This document shows, one piece after another, positions 23,276 to 31,138 of a stretch of DNA of 64,000 nt (within the stretch, counting starts at the first letter, position 1; each line of letters opens with the position of its first letter). Source of the DNA: Hahella sp018986435. Its GTDB lineage: Bacteria > Pseudomonadota > Gammaproteobacteria > Pseudomonadales > Oleiphilaceae. The DNA lies in contig NZ_CP192738.1 of assembly GCF_050749805.1 (NCBI RefSeq), positions 1,674,001 to 1,738,000 of the forward strand. Direction: 5' to 3'. A program made the translations under genes and the position numbers. The notes under the pieces were generated by a model. It was given only the letters and a program-made list of their open reading frames with translations, had not been told where the DNA came from and did no database searches.

Positions 23276-24406
23276 TCATGGCGCCGGCAGATCTTCGGTG
23301 AAGCGGCGCATGAAGGCCGTTTTGACATGGTCGGGCAGCTTGCCGTAACCGCTGTCCCGCCAGTCCTGCAGTAGCTGGAGGTAGTCCTGATCATCTTCGC
23401 GGCGGTATCCCGCGGCCATGGCGATGGACTTGGGCTTCAGGGTGGGCGCGGTGCTGTAGTCGGCGCCGGAAGGCGCGTCGCGGTTCCATAACATGTGGGA
23501 TTCGCCCAGCTCGCCTTTGAATTGATAGAAGGCGTCGTCCGGCGGCAGCGCCGTCAGCGTGTATTCGATCTCTATTTGGCCGTGGGTCACATCCATGCCG
23601 CCAAGAAAGGGGCGATCTGCGCCATAGATCAGGTATTCCGCGTCATCCGGCGTCAATGCAGTGGCGGCGCGGCGTCTCTGTTCAGAGGGCGAATGGGGAT
23701 ACAGTTCGTTGGATGACTTGGCGATATCCAGCCTGATGCGGCCATCCTCCGGCAGCTCAAGATCCCGGTTCAGAATGTACGTGGTCAGATAGTCATGCTG
23801 CTGCAAGGTGATGGCGATAGGGCGTTGCTGGTCATTCAGCGCAATGGTGGCGGAGACGTACTGATCCGGGCTGCGCCAGTGACGGGTATCTCCCAGCAGG
23901 TTCAACATGATCGACTTCCAGCCCGGCATGCCCACCGGCAGCCCGGAATAAGCGAATGTCAGGTTGTAGGTGAGAAAGGTCCAGGTTTTGGCGTCTTCCA
24001 GCCCGACATTGTCGTAGTCGACCCGGCCGTAGGCGACCTGTCGACTCGTGTCGCCATCGCCGTCATAAAAAAAGCAGACGTCTGGATTGTAGGTGAATTT
24101 GTTGAGGGTTTCCGGGCTGACGTCCTCGCTGATCAGCGCGCCGTGTTTGTCATACAGACGGCCGTTGGCGATGTAGTCGCGATAAAAATCGATGAATAAC
24201 GTCTGTCCTTCCGCCGCGAAAAAACGGGGCTTATAGCGCTCCAGCAGCTCTCTTTCCGGTGCGGAAGGCAGCGTGGTGCGTGGAGGATTGACGGAAAAAT
24301 AGTCCAGAAAATCCGGCGTCATGGACAGGCGCTCGGCGAAGGCGAGGCCTGGGGATAATGTGATACAGACAAAGACAAACCGCTTGATTGCCAACGTCGG
24401 CTTCAT
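23276..24406 (-). CDS. Secreted protein of unknown function
   Basis: A 376-residue protein with a clear signal peptide (IKRFVFVCITLSPGLAFA) and no membrane segment afterwards. I do not recognise a family. Visible features: a segment RYKPRFFAAEGQ followed by FIDFYRDYI, the acidic DGDGDTSRQ near residue 105 that could bind calcium, and many aromatic and charged residues typical of an exported beta-rich protein. It converges with the sphingomyelinase-like gene with only 13 bp between stops. No transfer signature was noted. Confidence 0.6.
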   Translation of the reverse strand: MKPTLAIKRFVFVCITLSPGLAFAERLSMTPDFLDYFSVNPPRTTLPSAPERELLERYKPRFFAAEGQTLFIDFYRDYIANGRLYDKHGALISEDVSPETLNKFTYNPDVCFFYDGDGDTSRQVAYGRVDYDNVGLEDAKTWTFLTYNLTFAYSGLPVGMPGWKSIMLNLLGDTRHWRSPDQYVSATIALNDQQRPIAITLQQHDYLTTYILNRDLELPEDGRIRLDIAKSSNELYPHSPSEQRRRAATALTPDDAEYLIYGADRPFLGGMDVTHGQIEIEYTLTALPPDDAFYQFKGELGESHMLWNRDAPSGADYSTAPTLKPKSIAMAAGYRREDDQDYLQLLQDWRDSGYGKLPDHVKTAFMRRFTEDLPAP

Positions 24407-24568
24407 GCTCAGCGAACTCCCTTAGCGCAAAGGTCTACCTGACAAAACATTATGTTTTAACTACGCGAACTATAAGGAAAAGTTTTGTGTGGCGCCACGG
24501 TTATAAGCGCGCAGAGCGAAAGTAAGCGCCTACATGTGAACTCCAGCGCTTTCGGTTACTACATAGAC

Positions 24569-24587
24569 AAATGACCATTGGTCATTT
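24569..24587. promoter_or_regulatory. 19-bp perfect palindrome upstream of the molybdenum hydroxylase operon
   Basis: AAATGACCATTGGTCATTT has 9-bp perfect arms around one central base. It lies 45 bp before the ATG of the [2Fe-2S] subunit gene, in the promoter zone. The form resembles operators of TetR-family repressors, but no such regulator is encoded nearby, so the binding protein is unknown. Confidence 0.6.
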
Positions 24588-24632
24588 AGTCTTTCGAGCA
24601 TCATAACAACAAAATGCGAACAGGGCGTCTTT

Positions 24633-25106
24633 ATGAAATTAACCGTGAACGGCGAACCAAGAGAAGTGGATGTGACGCCGGATACTCCATTGCTTTGGGT
24701 GATCCGCGATGAGTTGCGACTGACGGGAACCAAATTCGGCTGTGGCATGGGGTTGTGCGGCGCCTGCACTGTGCATCTGGATGGAGAGCCCATTCGCTCC
24801 TGCATTACTCCGGCGAGCGTGGCCCAGGAACGCAAGATCACCACTATCGAAGGCATTGGCGATCCAGACCAGCCCCATCCGTTGCAGCAGGCCTGGGTGG
24901 AGTTGAATACACCCCAGTGCGGGTACTGCCAATCTGGGCAACTCATGTCCGCCTGCGCCTTGCTGACGAAAAATCCTCAGCCTTCCGATGCGGATATCGA
25001 CAACGCCATGTCCGGCAACATTTGCCGCTGTGGAACCTATCCCCGCATTCGCGCCGCCATCCATCAAGCAGCGGCGCAAATCAATCAGAACTCAAACCAG
25101 AAATAG
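24633..25106 (+). CDS. [2Fe-2S] subunit of a xanthine dehydrogenase-family enzyme (IorA-like)
   Basis: A 157-residue protein with both iron-sulfur clusters of molybdenum hydroxylases. The plant-type ferredoxin cluster uses Cys37, Cys42, Cys45 and Cys57 (CGMGLCGAC). The helical-domain cluster uses Cys96, Cys99, Cys131 and Cys133 (CGYC and CRC). Size and two-subunit layout match isoquinoline 1-oxidoreductase-type enzymes, which lack a FAD subunit and pass electrons to external acceptors. It is 14 bp upstream of the large subunit. A palindrome 45 bp before its start suggests repressor control. Confidence 0.9.
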   Translation: MKLTVNGEPREVDVTPDTPLLWVIRDELRLTGTKFGCGMGLCGACTVHLDGEPIRSCITPASVAQERKITTIEGIGDPDQPHPLQQAWVELNTPQCGYCQSGQLMSACALLTKNPQPSDADIDNAMSGNICRCGTYPRIRAAIHQAAAQINQNSNQK

Positions 25107-25120
25107 AGGGGGAAGGGGCT

Positions 25121-27319
25121 ATGGAGACCATTGCATTATCCCGTAGAGACTTGCTTCGGGCTTCCCTCAGCGCTGGCGGCGGACTGATGGTCGCTTTGCA
25201 GTTGCCTGGTTGCGCGTCCTTGCCGCAAGGGATGGAGACGAATTCGCTGCGACCCAACGCCTGGTTGGAGGTCACGCCGGACAATCGCGTTATTCTGACT
25301 CTGGACCGGGTGGAGATGGGGCAGGGAACCTACACGGGCATGTGTACGCTGCTGGCGGAAGAGCTGGATGTCGATCCTGCCTCCATCGAAGTCGTGTTTG
25401 CGCCGGTGGATTCCGCCTACGAACAGCCTGATTTCGGTCTGCAAATCACCGGCGGCAGCACCAGTTTGAGCAGCAACTGGGTGCGATTGCGGGAGGCGGG
25501 GGCCATGGGGCGAGCCATGCTGGTCGCCGCCGCGGCGCAGGTCTGGAATGCGCCGGCGTCATCAATCATCACCGAGCATGGCGTCTGTCGCTTGCGCGAA
25601 GGCGGCCCATCGCTGAGTTATGGCGATTTGGCGGAACTGGCGGCGCGGCAGCCCACGCCGACTGACATTACCCTGAAGTCGCCGGCGGATTACCTCTACA
25701 TCGGCAAGTTCAATCAACGACTGGACGCTTCCTTGAAAAGCTTCGGCCGCGCAGACTTCGGCATCGACGTGCAATTGCCTGATATGTTGTATGCGGTGAT
25801 GGCGCGGCCTCCCGCGACGGGGGGCGCTTTGCGCACGCTGGACGATCAGGCGGCGCGGAATATGCCCGGCGTGGTGGCGGTCATACAGGTTCCCCGTGGC
25901 GTCGCCGTAGTGGCGGATAAATACTGGCGCGCCCGTCAGGCCCGGGACAAGCTGAAGATTGAATGGGACGCCGGAGAATTGGGAGAGCTGGATACCGCGT
26001 CGGTCTTTGATCTCTACCGGCAAACCCTGGACACGGAAAGCGGAGATACCGTTCGCAGCGAGGGCGATGTCGAGAGCGCATTGGCGTCAACTTCAGAGAG
26101 AGTGACGGCGGAGTATCGCGCTCCGTTTCTCGCCCACGCCACAATGGAGCCGCAAAATTGTACGGTCTGGTTTCGGGACGGGCGTTGCGACGTATGGGCG
26201 CCCACTCAGGGGCCCGACGTGGCGCGGGCGGTGGCCAGAAGAGAATGTGGCTTATCCGCCTCCGACATCCATATTCACACCACGTTTATCGGTGGTGGGT
26301 TCGGGCGTCGTCTGAGCCAGGATTTCGTTGGCGAAGCCGTTTCCATCGCGCAACATTTCGATCGCCCGGTGAAATTAATCTGGTCGCGAGAGGAAGACAT
26401 TCAACATGACTTATTTCGACCCGCGTCGCTGCACCGACTGACCGCGGCGTTGTCGCCAGGGGGCGAGGCGCTCGCTTGGACTCATGACATCGCCGCGCCG
26501 CGGGTGATTGATCATTACGCGAAAGAAGCCGCAGGGGCGGTCGCTCCGACATGGGCGCCGCAAGCCATGGTGCGCATGGCCGCAGGCGTGGCGAAAATGG
26601 TCACGCCGGATCAGAGCGCTTATGAGGGCGCGGAGGATGTCCCTTACGCGATTCCCCACATCCGCGTGCGCCATATGAAGGCGGACTCTGGCGTTCCTAT
26701 CAGTTATTGGCGCTCGGTCGGCCATTCTTTCAACGCTTTTGTGGTGGAGAGTTTTATCGATGAGCTGGCGCATCATGCCCGTCAGGACCCGTTGGCCTAT
26801 CGGGAACAACTACTGCGTGATCATCCACGCCATTTAAGAGTGCTGCGCGCGGCGGCGCAGAAGGCGGACTGGCATGGTGCGCTGGCGCCAGGCAGAGCGC
26901 TCGGCGTGGCCTGCCATAAAAGCTTTGGAACCTATGTCGCGCAGGTGGCGGAAGTGTCTGTGGAAAACGACGCTATCCGGGTGCATCGGGTCGTATGCGC
27001 CGTCGACTGCGGATTGGCGGTGAATCCTGATACGGTGATCGCACAAATGCAAGGCGGCGTCATTTTCGGCTTGACAGCGGCTCTGTATGGGGAGATAACC
27101 CATATTCAGGGTGCGGTGAGACAGTCAAACTTTCACGATTATCCGGTATTGCGCATGAATGAAACCCCGGAAATCGATGTGGTTCTGGTTGGTGGTGACG
27201 CCGCTCCCACCGGAGTAGGAGAGCCGGGAACGCCGCCCATAGCGCCGGCGGTGGCCAATGCCGTATTCAGGCTGACCGGACGACGCTTGCGCGACCTGCC
27301 GTTGCGGCTGAAAACATGA
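25121..27319 (+). CDS. Molybdopterin-binding subunit, aldehyde/isoquinoline oxidoreductase family, Tat-exported
   Basis: A 732-residue large subunit of the xanthine dehydrogenase family. The N-terminus SRRDLLRASLSAGGG is a twin-arginine signal, so the assembled enzyme is probably exported to the periplasm carrying the small subunit. Motifs include VEMGQGTYTG, GGGFGRRL near residue 390 and GVGEPGTPP with the catalytic Glu at residue 701. Lack of a FAD subunit suggests transfer of electrons to a cytochrome. The substrate may be an N-heterocycle or aldehyde and cannot be told from sequence. The start at 25121 is behind GGAAGGGG. Confidence 0.9.
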   Translation: METIALSRRDLLRASLSAGGGLMVALQLPGCASLPQGMETNSLRPNAWLEVTPDNRVILTLDRVEMGQGTYTGMCTLLAEELDVDPASIEVVFAPVDSAYEQPDFGLQITGGSTSLSSNWVRLREAGAMGRAMLVAAAAQVWNAPASSIITEHGVCRLREGGPSLSYGDLAELAARQPTPTDITLKSPADYLYIGKFNQRLDASLKSFGRADFGIDVQLPDMLYAVMARPPATGGALRTLDDQAARNMPGVVAVIQVPRGVAVVADKYWRARQARDKLKIEWDAGELGELDTASVFDLYRQTLDTESGDTVRSEGDVESALASTSERVTAEYRAPFLAHATMEPQNCTVWFRDGRCDVWAPTQGPDVARAVARRECGLSASDIHIHTTFIGGGFGRRLSQDFVGEAVSIAQHFDRPVKLIWSREEDIQHDLFRPASLHRLTAALSPGGEALAWTHDIAAPRVIDHYAKEAAGAVAPTWAPQAMVRMAAGVAKMVTPDQSAYEGAEDVPYAIPHIRVRHMKADSGVPISYWRSVGHSFNAFVVESFIDELAHHARQDPLAYREQLLRDHPRHLRVLRAAAQKADWHGALAPGRALGVACHKSFGTYVAQVAEVSVENDAIRVHRVVCAVDCGLAVNPDTVIAQMQGGVIFGLTAALYGEITHIQGAVRQSNFHDYPVLRMNETPEIDVVLVGGDAAPTGVGEPGTPPIAPAVANAVFRLTGRRLRDLPLRLKT

Positions 27320-27344
27320 ATATAGCCGGGAGATTATAATAATT

Positions 27345-27935
27345 ATGGGATGGTTGGTGCTGGCCGCAGGACAGAGCCGCCGCTTCGGCGCGGACAAACT
27401 GACGGCTAAAATGAGAGACGGACGTGCGCTGCTGGCGCACACTCTGGCGGCGTTGACGGCGACGGAGCAACCGGTGCTGGTAGTGGTCAGACCCGGACAC
27501 AACGCCGTCACTGCATTGTTGGATCGCCTTGACGTTCCCTATACGGTTTGTCCCCACGCGGAGGCGGGTATGGGCGCCTCATTGGCCTGGGGAGTGTCGC
27601 AAGTACGGGACTGGATGTTCTGCGGCGTGGCGTTGGCGGATATGCCTTACATTCGCGCGAGCACGCTGGCTGCGCTGCATGAGCGTGGAGAAGAAGAGCG
27701 CATCATCGCGCCTTTCTACCACGAGCGGCAGGGACATCCGGTAATTTTCGGACGCCGCTTTTACCCGCAATTGATGGCTCTGGGCGGCGACGCCGGAGCG
27801 AAGTCGGTGTTGCAGCGATACAGCGATGCGTTATTGCGTTTGGACGTGGAGGATCGCGGGGTGCTGTGCGATGTGGATACCCCGGATGATATCCATGAAG
27901 CGCGGCAGGAAGGGGTGGCTTACTCTTTGCCCTGA
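27345..27935 (+). CDS. Molybdenum cofactor nucleotidyltransferase, MocA/MobA-like
   Basis: A 196-residue NTP-transferase with the loop LAAGQSRRFGADK (residues 5-17) and an ALADMPY metal-site motif near residue 90, as in MocA, which makes the cytosine dinucleotide form of the molybdenum cofactor. It is 25 bp downstream of the hydroxylase large subunit, so it likely matures that enzyme's cofactor. A strong hairpin follows. No XdhC-like chaperone gene is present in the cluster. Confidence 0.82.
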   Translation: MGWLVLAAGQSRRFGADKLTAKMRDGRALLAHTLAALTATEQPVLVVVRPGHNAVTALLDRLDVPYTVCPHAEAGMGASLAWGVSQVRDWMFCGVALADMPYIRASTLAALHERGEEERIIAPFYHERQGHPVIFGRRFYPQLMALGGDAGAKSVLQRYSDALLRLDVEDRGVLCDVDTPDDIHEARQEGVAYSLP

Positions 27936-27954
27936 ACCCGCTTTCGCTGTCTGA

Positions 27955-27985
27955 GCCCTGTCTCGCGCATCCCGCGGGACAGGGC
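27955..27985. terminator. Long GC-rich hairpin between convergent genes
   Basis: GCCCTGTC-T-CGCG pairs with CGCG-G-GACAGGGC around the loop CATCC, a 13-bp stem with one T-G wobble. There is no T run after it. It lies between the convergent mocA-like and SDR genes and probably stops transcription in both directions. Confidence 0.5.
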
Positions 27986-28030
27986 AAGCTCATTGGGCGA
28001 TGGTCGCCCGGCCTTACATTTTTGTCCGAC

Positions 28031-28693
28031 TTACCAGGGCAACAATTCCCCATTCGCATGCCAGAACTTCCCTGAGTTCTCCAACGTCAGTTCGTCTATG
28101 CGTGCGGCCAGTCCCTTCGCTGATACGTCGGGAGTGATATCGCCGGAATGCCCGGTCATGTCCGTAATAACATAGCCCGGATGCAGCAACGCCACCGCTA
28201 CGCCGCGACTTTTCAGGTCCAGCGCCAGAGATTTACCAATTGCGTTGAGGCCCGCCTTGGACATGCGATAACCGTAGTACGCGCCGGAGCTGTTGTCTGC
28301 CACTGACCCCATGCGACTGGTGATCAGTCCTACCTTGGCGCCTTTATGCAGGTTTTCCATCAGCGCACTGGTTACGCGCAGCGGTCCCAGCGTGTTGATT
28401 TCGAATTGCGCGCGCATGGTGTCCCAGTTGGGGCTGGGCAGCGTTTCATGGTGCAACAGGCCGGCGTTGTTGATGAGAATATCGACGGCTTGTCCCGCCA
28501 GGGCCTGACGAATCTGTTCCACGCATGCGTCCTGGCTGATGTCGATATCGGTCAAAACGGTCACGTTCAGTTGTTGTAACTCGTCGGAAGCGCGTCGGCA
28601 GATGGCGGTGACTTTATCGCCCCGTTGGCTGAAAAGACGCGCCAGTTCCAAACCGATGCCGCGATTGGCGCCGGTAATGACGACGTGAGCCAT
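28031..28693 (-). CDS. Short-chain dehydrogenase/reductase
   Basis: A 220-residue SDR, short for the family and similar to CsgA/C-factor-like and carbonyl-reductase-like members. It has the cofactor loop TGANRGIGLE (residues 7-16), NNAG near residue 76 and the active-site YGYRMSK (Tyr and Lys) near residue 143. AAGGAG stands before the ATG. Its C-terminus (FWHANGELLPW) fits the family in which the end binds substrate. Substrate unknown; it is followed downstream by the convergent mocA-like gene. Confidence 0.88.
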   Translation of the reverse strand: MAHVVITGANRGIGLELARLFSQRGDKVTAICRRASDELQQLNVTVLTDIDISQDACVEQIRQALAGQAVDILINNAGLLHHETLPSPNWDTMRAQFEINTLGPLRVTSALMENLHKGAKVGLITSRMGSVADNSSGAYYGYRMSKAGLNAIGKSLALDLKSRGVAVALLHPGYVITDMTGHSGDITPDVSAKGLAARIDELTLENSGKFWHANGELLPW

Positions 28694-28776
28694 GATGTGC
28701 TCCTTGTATCCTTGATGAATGGAGGGTTCCCCTGGGAGATGGGGACGCCCCGCAAAGGATACAAGGCGCGATGCGG

Positions 28777-29346
28777 TTATTTGGCGGCGAAGCGGACCAG
28801 GCGTTCGCTGAGACGTTGCACCCGGGAGGCGGCGGCTTCGTCCGTGATGGCGCCTTCCGCGTCGATGACTTTGTTAGCCTGCCCAAGCGCCACTTGCTCA
28901 GGCATCATCACGCAACCGATGCCGGACAATATGGTTCTGACCATCGGCAGAGCGCGAATGCCGCCCAGGGTGCCGGGAGACGCCGCCAGTAACGCGACCC
29001 ACTTATCTTTAAACGCCGCCATGGAGGGCTCGCCTTCCAGTGGGCGCGACACCCAGTCGATCATGTTCTTTAGAACGCCGCTGATGCCGCCATTGTATTC
29101 GGGGGAAGACAGAATGAATCCGTCGTGAGCTGCGAGAATCTGCTTAAGCTTGAGCGCGTTCTCCGGCAGGCCGGATGCGCTTTCTATGTCTCCGTCGTAA
29201 ATGGGCAGGGGATAATCCGCCAGGTCCAGAAAGGTCACCTCAGCGCCAGCGGCTTCCGCATAGCGACCCGCCGCGCGCGCCAGTTTCTTGTTTAGAGAAT
29301 CTTTACGCAGACTGCCAGCGAAAACGAGAATTTTGGGTTTACTCAC
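28777..29346 (-). CDS. NADPH-dependent FMN reductase
   Basis: A 189-residue flavodoxin-fold reductase with the FMN phosphate loop FAGSLRKDSLNKKLA (residues 9-23) and the second flavin contact SSPEYNGGISGVLKN near residue 80. Such proteins reduce FMN, quinones or chromate. The start is GTG at 29346, seven bases after AGGAGG; an ATG two bases upstream is out of frame. It lies 83 bp upstream of the SDR gene and may be co-transcribed with it. Confidence 0.88.
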   Translation of the reverse strand: MSKPKILVFAGSLRKDSLNKKLARAAGRYAEAAGAEVTFLDLADYPLPIYDGDIESASGLPENALKLKQILAAHDGFILSSPEYNGGISGVLKNMIDWVSRPLEGEPSMAAFKDKWVALLAASPGTLGGIRALPMVRTILSGIGCVMMPEQVALGQANKVIDAEGAITDEAAASRVQRLSERLVRFAAK

Positions 29347-29693
29347 ATCGACCTCCTTAGTTGAGTAGATTTCTCGAAGAATACCGACGCAGACGGCTTC
29401 TCTCCACCTCTAAATTTCGCCGCCCGGCGACCGGGAGTCTGATCGTATTACGATAAATTTGATTGATTTGTAATCTGATAATGTGGTTCAGATATCCACA
29501 CATCCTGTGGATATCTCTTTGGAAAACGATGGGAGCCCTTTATTTCGTAGGGATTGCGGAGATTTTGGTAATTTATGATCAGTGTATTTTTTAGACTGAC
29601 TGCTTGTCGCTTTTCTATCCAACGGCACAGGTTGCAATATCCGGAGGATTTGGAAATGATTCAACCCGGATAAAACATTAAGGAGACCCAGTT
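29347..29693. other. 347-bp AT-rich intergenic region with a long inverted repeat
   Basis: The region between the divergent FMN-reductase and DUF938 genes has no open frame of note. It contains AGATATCCACA-CATCC-TGTGGATATCT (29490-29516), an 11-bp perfect inverted repeat whose arms each differ by one base from the DnaA box TTATCCACA. AT-rich promoter-like sequence lies on both sides. Confidence 0.45.
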
Positions 29694-30290
29694 GTGAAAC
29701 CTGTCGCTGAAGCCTGTTTGCGGAATCAGGCCCCGATCGCCGAGGCGGTGCGAGAGCCGTTCGCCAATGTGAAAACAGTATTGGAAATCGGCGCCGGCAC
29801 CGGGCAGCACGCGGTGTATATCGCTGAGCGCATGCCTCATCTGCAATGGTTGCCGACGGATCTGGCGGAGGCCTTGCCGGGGATTTGCGCCTGGGTGGAG
29901 GAGTCGGGTCTGGATAATCTTTTGCCGCCCAAAGCGCTGGATGTGACGGCTGGGGATTGGGGACTGACTGAAATCTTTGATGCGGCTTATACCTCGAACA
30001 CGTTGCATTTTATCGGGTGGACGCCTGTGGAAGCCTTGTTTGCGGGCGTCGCCAAGCGCTTACGCGTGGGGTCTCCCTTTTGCGTTTATGGGCCGTTTAA
30101 TGAAAACGGAGCATTCACCAGTCCGGGCAATCAGGGTTTGGATGAGTGGGTGAAAACCCGCGATCCTGACGCAGGACTGAAGGATCTGGCGGACATTGAA
30201 GCGCTGGCGTTGCGCTATGGTTTCAAGCTGGAAAATCTCAAGCGGCTGCCAGCGAACAATCTGTTGCTGGTATTTTGCTTTGAAGGGTGA
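29694..30290 (+). CDS. DUF938 SAM-dependent methyltransferase-like protein
   Basis: A 198-residue class I methyltransferase fold of the DUF938 family. It shows the SAM-binding loop VLEIGAGTGQHAVYIAE near residues 29-45, the acidic end of strand 2 (LPTDLAE), and the typical TSNTLHFIGW and YGPFNENGAFTS segments. The substrate of the family is unknown. It begins with GTG at 29694, after AAGGAG. Monocistronic. Confidence 0.85.
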   Translation: MKPVAEACLRNQAPIAEAVREPFANVKTVLEIGAGTGQHAVYIAERMPHLQWLPTDLAEALPGICAWVEESGLDNLLPPKALDVTAGDWGLTEIFDAAYTSNTLHFIGWTPVEALFAGVAKRLRVGSPFCVYGPFNENGAFTSPGNQGLDEWVKTRDPDAGLKDLADIEALALRYGFKLENLKRLPANNLLLVFCFEG

Positions 30291-30328
30291 AGGGAGGAAG
30301 AGAAAGAGGAAGGGAGGAAGATAAAGAG
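30291..30328. repeat. Short purine-rich direct repeat
   Basis: AGGGAGGAAGAGAAAGAG is followed two bases later by AGGGAGGAAGATAAAGAG, one mismatch in 18, just after the stop of the methyltransferase gene. The tract is all purine apart from one T. Probably slippage-derived; no function is assigned. Confidence 0.7.
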
Positions 30329-30363
30329 AGTGCGCTTGCGGCGGAAAGGCCGGCAAGCGTTGA

Positions 30364-31017
30364 TCAGTCCGGCGAGTCCAGACGCAAACGGGCGCTGACT
30401 TTGGCGTCAGAGGGGACAAACACCTGTTCCTGTGGCGTCATCAGCTCCGCATAGCGTTCCGGGGTGGCGTGAGCGCGTTGTTCTGCGATGAATTCTCTGA
30501 AGTCGATCACTTCCAGAATTTCTTCTTTGCCATAGCGGGCGAGCATGTCTCCACGTAGTCCCAACTGAATGGCGCGGCGCTCGCATTTGGCTCCGTTCGG
30601 CGTATGATCCGGGTCCCATTGCAGACGCACGTTGGAATTTTGCACGGCTTCCTGCCAGGCTTCCTGAGTTGGGAACTCTTCCGGATTGTAGGAAGAGGGA
30701 ATCGCCTGGCTCAGGATGTCTTCGAAGAACTGTCTGCGTATTCTCAGGCCCAGCACTACCTCCTGGCCTTCCTTCATGCCCCATCCGCAGCGATACATCA
30801 TCCACAGAAAGTTGGGTTTAATCCAACTCATGCGGGAGTAGCTGTACGCGCCGCCGAAGCGACCGTGTTTGATGGCGTACTCGCCGATTTCCGGTCGATA
30901 AGCCTGATAAACGATGAGTGTGTCTTGATCCTGATGCGCCAGAATATGTCTGCCGCTGGCGGGCCAGAGAGTGGTCTGTTCGAGGTAGGGTGTGGTTTTA
31001 ATACCTTTGATTTTCAT
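30364..31017 (-). CDS. DUF4291 family protein
   Basis: A 217-residue protein with the hallmarks of DUF4291: QAYRPEIGEYAIKHGRFGG, then RMSWIKPNFLWMMYRCGWG, and a basic, arginine-rich segment around KCERRAIQLGLRG. The protein is cytoplasmic with no signal peptide. Its function is unknown; the conserved basic and aromatic residues hint at nucleotide or RNA handling, which is only a guess. It lies downstream of nothing obvious and is convergent with the methyltransferase. Confidence 0.8.
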   Translation of the reverse strand: MKIKGIKTTPYLEQTTLWPASGRHILAHQDQDTLIVYQAYRPEIGEYAIKHGRFGGAYSYSRMSWIKPNFLWMMYRCGWGMKEGQEVVLGLRIRRQFFEDILSQAIPSSYNPEEFPTQEAWQEAVQNSNVRLQWDPDHTPNGAKCERRAIQLGLRGDMLARYGKEEILEVIDFREFIAEQRAHATPERYAELMTPQEQVFVPSDAKVSARLRLDSPD

Positions 31018-31138
31018 TTTTCACTTCCTTAGTGATGTAGTTATTTCTCCTATTGCCGAATTTAACCGGCGGTGAGAGCGCATAGGTTAACCGAAGCGAA
31101 GGCGCGCGCCAACTGCGGCGCCTTCGCTTGATCGCGGC

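Noticed and set aside
24755..25120. Upstream extension of the molybdenum hydroxylase large-subunit frame
   Set aside because: It overlaps the [2Fe-2S] subunit gene in another frame; the twin-arginine signal and ribosome-binding site place the start at 25121.
29490..29516. Replication origin suggested by DnaA-like boxes
   Set aside because: Only two imperfect boxes in a palindrome, with no box cluster and no dnaA, dnaN or gidA neighbour.
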